From: Piper betle
Lineage: Eukaryota > Streptophyta > Magnoliopsida > Piperales > Piperaceae
DNA length: 64,000 bases
Reading direction: 5' to 3'
NCBI GenBank assembly: GCA_033002965.1
Contig: JAURVB010013234.1
Span: 54,450-118,449 of the forward strand
Numbering within the stretch: position 1 is the stretch's first letter; each line of letters opens with the position of its first letter. Both the position numbers and the translations under genes were made by a program. The notes beneath the pieces are model-generated. The model ran no database searches. It was not told the DNA's origin and was given only the letters and a program-made list of their open reading frames with translations. Positions 57,572 to 64,000 of this stretch are shown one piece after another.

Positions 57572-59844
57572 TTATTGCAGTGAAACATTCGTAGTTAATG
57601 TTTGCTGATTAAGATCATGTTTTCTGGGTCTGAAGGTGACCTGCAAACCATTTTTCATATAGAGGGTGGTGGTGATCTTGGGTGCAACCACATGCCCTTC
57701 CACCACCGCCACCGAGTACCTAGCCAGCACCGTCGCTGCCACCATCTTCATCTGCATGTATGCAAACTTCTTCCCCACACAAAGCCTCGGCCCGGCATTG
57801 AACACGGCGTATTTGAACTGGTTCTCGCTCATGAACTGCCCTTCTTTGATCCACCTCTCCGGCTTATACTCCCTGCAATCCGTCCCCCATATGGCCTCCG
57901 ACCTCCCCATTGAGTACATGCAGTATAGCACCCTCGCCCCTTTCTTCACCGACGCCCCGCTGGGGAAGACATCGTCTTCTAGTACTTCTTTGAAGTCGAT
58001 TGGAACAGACGGGTATAGGCGCAGCGCCTCTGAAAGAGCTGCTTGGAGGTAGTTCATCTTCTTTAGTTCGTCCACTGTGAATACCACATCATCATGAGAT
58101 ATTGTCTGCAGGGTGGTACTGCTCTTGATCGTCGCCTTCTCATGTCTCAGATCGACAATTGATGTTATCTCTTGCAAGATGAGGTTTTCGACTCTCGGGT
58201 GGTTGTGAATGAGCCAGAAAAACCATGCAAGTGCAACCGAGCTTGTGTCTCTTCCTGCAAGAATGAAACTGATGCAGAAATCCTTCAAGAATTTGTCAGA
58301 GTACTTGTACTCGTCTCCTTGTTGGGCTTCGATGAGCCGTGATAGGAGGTCGGATCGATCTTTTAACCCGCCCAGCTTCCGACACTCGCTCCGGCGGTCG
58401 GTGACGGCCTTCTGAGCGAACTCGTGCACGATCTTGACAGACTCTCGGAGCCGCTTCTCCGACCCGACGCCGAAGAGTCTCATGCTCTTCCATACGAAGG
58501 GAGGGACCATGAACCGGAACAGGGTCTGCTCGGTGGCCTCCTCGAAGGCCTTGGCGAAGGGGACCTCGGGGAGGTCGACGGCGAGGCAGCCAGGGTCGAC
58601 GCCGAAGGCCGCTGTGCAGATGTTGTCGAAGGTGAAGCGGAGGAGGACGTCTTGGAGGTCGACGGCGTCTCCGGCTGCGGCGAGCTTGCTGGCCAGCTTT
58701 AGCAGCTGGTTGTGCACCAGGTCCTGCATGGTCTTGGCCGAGTACTCCACGAACCTTGCCGAGTGCATCTCCGACGTCGCCGCCCGCCGCTGCTCACGCC
58801 ACGCCTCGTCGTCGGCGTTGAAGATGCCATTGCCAAGCAGGTCGGCGAACCTCTCCCTATAATATTTTCCTGGAAATATATTTTGATAATTTTATCACTT
58901 CAACCAATTTTTAAACCTCTCCCAATAATATTTTCCTGTAAATATATTTTGATAAATTTATCGCTTCAACCAATTTGCACGGCCTCCTTGGCCTAACAAA
59001 TCGTGTGTTTTTAGCTAGTTCGGTTGTACCTAATTAAACTCCTGTTTATTTTTTATAGCTCGAATAATACTTGAATTTTATTAATTTGGTGACTAGATAA
59101 TGTACTAATCAGAGCTAAAATAAACGAGTGCATTATGTCAATTCGATACATATGACTTCATCAGTTTGAACTCTTAATTAGCTCATCTTAATTAATGTCA
59201 AATTAATTACCTACTAGTATACTAGTTGGGTCTTCATAAGTTACAAATATTAATACTTTTGCTAGTAAGTTACAAAGTTTAACAAAAAAATTGATTCAAA
59301 AGTATAGACTCACTCATAGGAGCAATTTGAAAATTTTAGACATTAATCAAATCCTTAAATGTTATCATTTTGTTGGTTATGCAACAAATCACTCTAAGCA
59401 TAAAATTATTTAATATTTTTTTGTCACGAGTTTTACTTAAAAAGTTTTATTTCATTTTTTGCACAACAGTACTGCATGCATACCTTTAGGGAAGTTGGTG
59501 AACCTTGTTCGGAGCATGTACTCCACATTTGCGGGATCTATAGTGAGAATGCCATGAGCTCCACCAAGCCACATACCTCGGTAGTAGAAGCTACCATTGC
59601 ACTTGATGAGTGCCCTGGTTGCCCACTCGAAGAGGTCGTTAATGTGGAAGAAGAGGGTAGGGATTATTCCCAGCACGGGCCATAGCATGGGGCCTTTGTT
59701 GGAAAGCCTTTGAAGCATGGCGCTGAAGACGAAGAGGCCCAACATGGCGAACCCCAAGTCTGTGAGCTTTGCATGAGTAGGGAGCTCTTGGAAGAGAAAA
59801 TGGTGAACTGATCTGCTCATAGTACTGTTCGACATCGATGACAT
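57572..59844 (-). CDS. CYP86B: CYP86B-type cytochrome P450, fatty-acid omega-hydroxylase
   Basis: Two exons: 59844-59484 (donor G|GTATGC) and 58869-57572 (acceptor TTCCAG|GA), phase 1, giving about 552 residues, near the usual 550-560 for CYP86B. An N-terminal hydrophobic segment (about residues 25-45) anchors it in the ER. Motifs in order: GPMLWPVLGIIP after the anchor, WREQRR (helix C), AGRDTS (helix I oxygen pocket), EALR (ExxR), PERW, and heme loop FNAGPRLCVG with the Cys ligand. FDNICTAAFG and LYMKNGLQV are typical of CYP86B. Known members hydroxylate the terminal carbon of very-long-chain fatty acids for suberin/cutin polyesters. The start was chosen as the first Met before the anchor; an upstream in-frame extension to 60120 is unlikely. 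It is intact apart from an oddity at the 3' splice site (58848-58979). Confidence 0.9.
58848..58979 (-). repeat. 66-bp tandem duplication over the P450 3' splice site
   Basis: 58848-58913 and 58914-58979 are direct repeats with a few mismatches. Each contains a 3' splice site (CCAG|GAAAATATTAT at 58869 and ACAG|GAAAATATTAT at 58935, minus strand) and the first bases of exon 2. The upstream (intronic) copy, if used, would add 66 nt in frame and bring in TGA after 14 codons. Confidence 0.85.
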
Positions 59845-59948
59845 ATCACAATCTTCTCTGCATATGGGCACAAATATGAATGGCGTTTGAGTTGTATACT
59901 TAAAACTAATCTCCTTTGGGTGCTCATATAGCAGAAGAAGTGAATGTG

Positions 59949-59958
59949 ATATATATAT
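59949..59958 (-). promoter_or_regulatory. Possible TATA box of the P450
   Basis: An ATATATATAT tract about 105 bp upstream of the chosen ATG. Its distance is compatible with transcription starting about 70-80 bp before the start codon. Weak evidence, since TA tracts are common here. Confidence 0.4.
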
Positions 59959-60189
59959 GTAGTGGGGATCAATTAGAGTAGTGTGTTTATTTAGGGAGGT
60001 ATGGAGTAATGGGTACACCTGCTTCATTGACCTGATTCTTGTCTTATTAACTCTCGGCAGAGCTAAACAGCGCCATGTGCTATTGGGTCCAGAATTGAAA
60101 GCGAAAGTTCTTGATCTCAACCTCCAAATTATAGCTAATGGCGCAAAACCGGAAAGTGTGGATGGAGACGAAGATGATGACCACTAGTT

Positions 60190-62325
60190 TTGTCTTGGGG
60201 GTTGAGAGCTGCATAATTTTTCTCTTTTAAGTTATTGGGAAAGGGTCACTGCTCATTTTCCTGGCACTCTGGAATCGGAATATCCTTCTTGGATCGAGAA
60301 AAACTAGGTTCTGATCAGATGGCTCTTAGGAGAATTATCCAAACGAGGAAATAAATAGGGTCAGTGAAGTGTGCAAGTCCGTTATTTTGTAATTAGTATC
60401 TCCATCTGCTGCTAGTAAATTATAGAATAAGGAGTATATATATAGTTTATCAGAATTTGTGTTTTATATATTAACCAATATTGTAGGACATGAGTAGTAC
60501 CGATTATACATGAAAAATATAACGACATGACAAGCTTAGAAAAGATCATGGACGTAGTATTTAGTGCAGCGCTCTTGCTCTCCCAACCGTGAAATTAATC
60601 CCATCAGATTGGCGTTTGCATGACCACATCTTGTTTATAAAGCCATGAGATAGACGGATAGACTTTAGACTAAAGATACTTAAAAATCGTTGAAGTGACC
60701 CGTTATGCTCCCTACCGCCTCAGCATACAGCTAGTTCGATTTCTCAATCATGATCACATGATTCGGAAGACGGATTGAATATATGTATGGGGTACATTTT
60801 TTGCTTCTAGGGCTAGTTTGAGTTTTCCTTCCCCATTTCATACCACGGCATTGCAAGAATACATGAAGCAATGTCGTATGCTAATTTGTGCCTCAGTAAT
60901 ACTATATAGACCATTGCTTAACGTTTCCAAATACATATCATCACTAATTATTACTACGTTTCATGTAGATTTTACATCTTAAGTTATATATATATGCATA
61001 TGATAAGTATCTATAATTATCATCTCCGAAGTGGCAAATAAGTTTATGTAGTTTATATGATGATAACCTGTGATAGTGATTATATATATTGGAGAGGTTT
61101 TGACATTTTTGCTGGTAGTACTTGTTGCATTGATTGTGATCACCTAGCTGCATAAGCAGTCTACTAAATATAAGCATACCCTATGGACCATTTATCATAA
61201 ATTGTGAAAATATCTTATAATGGCCGAGGGAGTTTATTGCGTGAGGCAATTTGCAACTACAAGTTCTGAAAACGGTTGTCTTGAAGAGGAGAATTCTCTT
61301 CATTTTGGACCAAAATTAGAGGCCAAATTAAGTGATTGCTAAGGGGTTGTAGAAATCATGAATGTTATACTCCAATTCTTGGAGGCCAGTTTAATTACTT
61401 GATTGGAAAAATTTCAATACTCGGCAAAGATGGCCCTCTAGCTTTTATGATTGTTCTCCGTATTTAGGTGAAGTAGTTAGCTAGTTGGACATAATTGATG
61501 GGAGAAAGAAGTAGAGCGGCGAGTTATTAAGGCTAGCTAGATATATAAAATAGCATAACATCAGTTACTCCCTTGACGGAACATCGAGGAAGAGCTGACA
61601 GCTGGTTCATATACAATATTAATAACTTCATTTCGTGCACATCTCTCAAATCGCAGCCCATACGCACTTACATGGTTGGTATATTAAATTCATTGTAAAT
61701 ATATTTATAATAAACAAATCATACCTCTTTTCTTTATATATTTTCACAAATACTCTTTAAATCTTCTAATATGTTACACTTCTAAGGTGATATTAGACAA
61801 AGACAAAAAATATATATAAATCAGGGACCCTAAAGAAAAATATTGTATTAAACTTCTCTCATTAAGAAATTACATAAATAACCACCTTGTGATAGTTATC
61901 CTTAATTATACCATTAATTATATATTTGGATTATAATAAATAAACTATATACGATGAGGACCTCGTAAAGATAAAATAAAAATTTTAACATCCTCTCACT
62001 TAGACCGAACATATATCATCATACATAATATTATCCAAAATATTAATATTTTAAAACAGAGTATTATATATGAATCATAGTTCTAAGTCTTCTTTAGTTA
62101 AGTATTACCTTTTATGTATTACAATGTAAAATACTTTTAAGAAACCTATAACATGATTTAAATTTTATGAATAAGCCCACAATGCTTATTCGGGTCCAAA
62201 CATATGTATTTTATATATATGTTCAACAACTTTGATCGTTCTCTAATATAATGTATATAACCATAATGAGAAGATAAATAAATTGTAGACTTTCAACAAA
62301 TAATATGTTATATACACAGTATTAC
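60190..62325. other. Intergenic, no supported gene
   Basis: AT-rich sequence upstream of the P450. It should contain that gene's promoter at its left end. No ORF, RNA gene or repeat family was recognised. Confidence 0.5.
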
Positions 62326-64000
62326 ATATCAAACTTGAAATTCAACAAATCTCATATGATCTACATGATCCTTAAACATCTTTGGTGACATGTATTTTGT
62401 CAAAGAATCTGTAATAATCAATTTAGTGCTAATGTGTGTGATAAACACTTTATTCGCTTTAATGCACTCTCTAATGACTAAATATTTAATATCAATGTGT
62501 TTACTTTGACTTTCACTCTTATTATTTTTAGCAAAACACAACATTTGAATTATCACAATATATCTTTAATGGTCTTAAGATAAACTTAACAACTCAAAGC
62601 CCAGATATGAAACTCTTCAACCAAACAACTTGTGATATAGCCTCAAAATATGCAACGAATTCGGCTTTCATATTAGAAGTGGAGACTAAAGTCTACTTTA
62701 CACTTCTCCATGATAAGGCTCCATGATACAGCTTCATTAACAAGCATGAAGATGTATCTGGATATACATTTACGAGAATTAGTTCAACCAGTATAATCCG
62801 GATTCGAGTATCCAATGACCTCCAAAGCAAAAAGATCCCTTATATGTAAGCATGTAATCTTTAGTTTGTTAAAGATACCTTATAACTTTCTCTATAACTC
62901 GCCAATGCTCAATGTTATGATTATTTTAATATTTCCCCAACATTCTAACAAGTGTAATCTCTAGTTTAATACATACTAACGCATACATAAGGTTTCCAAC
63001 AACTAAAGCATATGAAATATTTTTCATTTGTTCCCTCTCAAGTTTATCTTTTGGACATTGACCCAAATTAAAATTGTTTCATTTCATTATAGGAGTTACT
63101 GAAAATGTACAATTACTCATTTGAAATCTCTCGAGAATCTTGTTGATATAAGCCTTATGAGATAAACCCAAGACACTTTGAGATATATCCCTATGATTCT
63201 TAATGTCAATGATATAAGATGTTTTACCCACATCCTTAATGTTCTCAACAAAATCAAATAAAGAAATTACATTATGGAATTTAAGATACCACTAGTAGGT
63301 GGCTTGTTTGAGTCCATATATCAATTTCTTGAGCTTACAACCAAGATGTTTATCATCAATTGAAGAAAGCCCTTTGGGTTATTTCATATAAACCTATTCC
63401 TCTAAGTCTTCATTAAGAACCATTTCATGTAATTCAAAATTGAAATATGATACTAGTGTCATGATGATACGTTAAAATGGGAAGTTGTTTTCACATCCAT
63501 TTCATGTAATTCAAAATTGAAATATGATACTAGTGTCATGATGATACGTTAAAATGGGAGGAGAAGTCTTTTGATAATCAATTCCTTCTTTTTTGTGAAT
63601 CATTTAGCTACAAGTTTTACCTTATATTATTCAATGTTGACTAATATATCTTTCTTGGTTTTAAAATCCATTTACAATCAGTAGCCTTTATCCCATTAGG
63701 CAACTTGACAAGATCTCAGATTTGGTTTGCAACTATAAAATCAATCTTATCCTTCATTGGCTTATACCATAATTTTAAATTATTACCATCTATCGTTTGT
63801 GAAAATGTATTAAGGTCATTTTCTTCTCAATATTATAGTCAATTTCTTGTAAGTAAATAACAAAATTGTTAGATATTACTAATTTTCTCACTCTATCTTA
63901 TCTTCTTAATGGTTCATCAACGTTCTCTTATGGAGGTGGTTGATCAACCAGTTGTTTAACCGATTGTTTAACAACTTCAAGTTATTGATTTTCCTCATGA
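62326..64000 (-). pseudogene. Ty1/copia pol (RT to RNase H), decayed, runs off window
   Basis: On the minus strand, read right to left: an N-terminal RT piece (KDILVN, KVKLVAK.FTKKEGIDY), then GCKLKKLIYGLKQ, then SYALVVGNLMYA, then RNase H (NMKAEFVAYFEAISQVVWL, LKIYCDNSN) and the C-terminal SKHIDIKYLVIRE with ITDSLTKYM. This order is that of Ty1/copia pol. Many stops and frameshifts interrupt it, and a 78-bp tandem duplication lies inside. No LTR is visible in the window. The upstream integrase part would lie beyond 64000. Confidence 0.85.
63421..63560. repeat. 78-bp tandem duplication within copia RT
   Basis: CATTTCATGTAATTCAAAAT and the following 40 bases to GTTAAAATGGGA occur at 63422-63483 and again at 63500-63560, offset 78 bp (78 is divisible by 3). 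Confidence 0.85.

Noticed and set aside
58424..58996. Plus-strand frames of 92-142 codons
   Set aside because: Antisense shadows of P450 exon 2, produced by its high GC content.
59845..60120. N-terminal extension of the P450 to 60120
   Set aside because: The extra 92 residues are unlike CYP86 proteins, would precede the ER anchor, and include the likely promoter TA tract.

Overview
This window is nuclear DNA from a flowering plant. It is about 50 kb of nested LTR retrotransposons beside a short gene-bearing segment with one intact intron-containing gene. Evidence for a plant: Ty3/gypsy chromovirus (Tekay/Del-like) pol with a C-terminal chromodomain, an Athila-type element primed by tRNA-Asp, TRIM and LARD non-autonomous elements, Ty1/copia pol, and a CYP86B-type cytochrome P450. 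The species cannot be told from this sequence.

Layout. 1-2039: unassigned sequence without a recognisable gene. 2040-52149: a nest of retroelements. The outermost family, called H here, is a LARD-like element with about 2.95 kb LTRs and a non-coding interior of about 3.9 kb, all in minus orientation. H1 (LTR 2902-12210, interior 12211-20763) sits inside an older H LTR (H0). Its LTR holds gypsy derivative G (4037-11142), whose own LTR holds an Athila-like element (6547-10178) with inverted LTRs. The H1 interior holds two solo gypsy LTRs (12888-15698 and 16931-20287) and a truncated gypsy, F (20764-24055). H2 has a left LTR remnant (25206-28103), an interior (28104-32029) and a right LTR (32030-52149). 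That right LTR was split by gypsy A (32517-47246) and by deletion derivative C (48718-51149). A's right LTR was itself split by gypsy derivative B (40455-45001) and by a TRIM array (45599-46512). A second TRIM array (35945-36869) splits A's pol gene. A single TRIM (17567-17966) lies in a solo LTR. Most insertions were delimited by 5-bp target-site duplications that I read directly.

52150-56250: a mixed region with an inverted H LTR scrap, two divergent tRNA-like cloverleaves on opposite strands, and a two-exon pseudogene of a LIFEGUARD/Bax-inhibitor-1-like membrane protein. 57572-59844: an intact two-exon CYP86B-type P450 on the minus strand, predicted to be a very-long-chain fatty-acid omega-hydroxylase of the suberin/cutin pathway. 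A 66-bp tandem duplication spans its 3' splice site. 62330-64000: a decayed Ty1/copia pol on the minus strand running off the right edge.

How the parts fit. The gypsy elements (A, B, G, F, C), the TRIM and, more loosely, the LARD share end structure: LTRs starting TGTAA/TGTGA and ending TTACA, an initiator-Met-like primer site, and for gypsy and TRIM a CGGGGACGAAAT box before a purine tract. This suggests one chromovirus supplied enzymes for the two non-autonomous families. Every retroelement ORF here is broken. The P450 is the only gene I judge likely to be functional.
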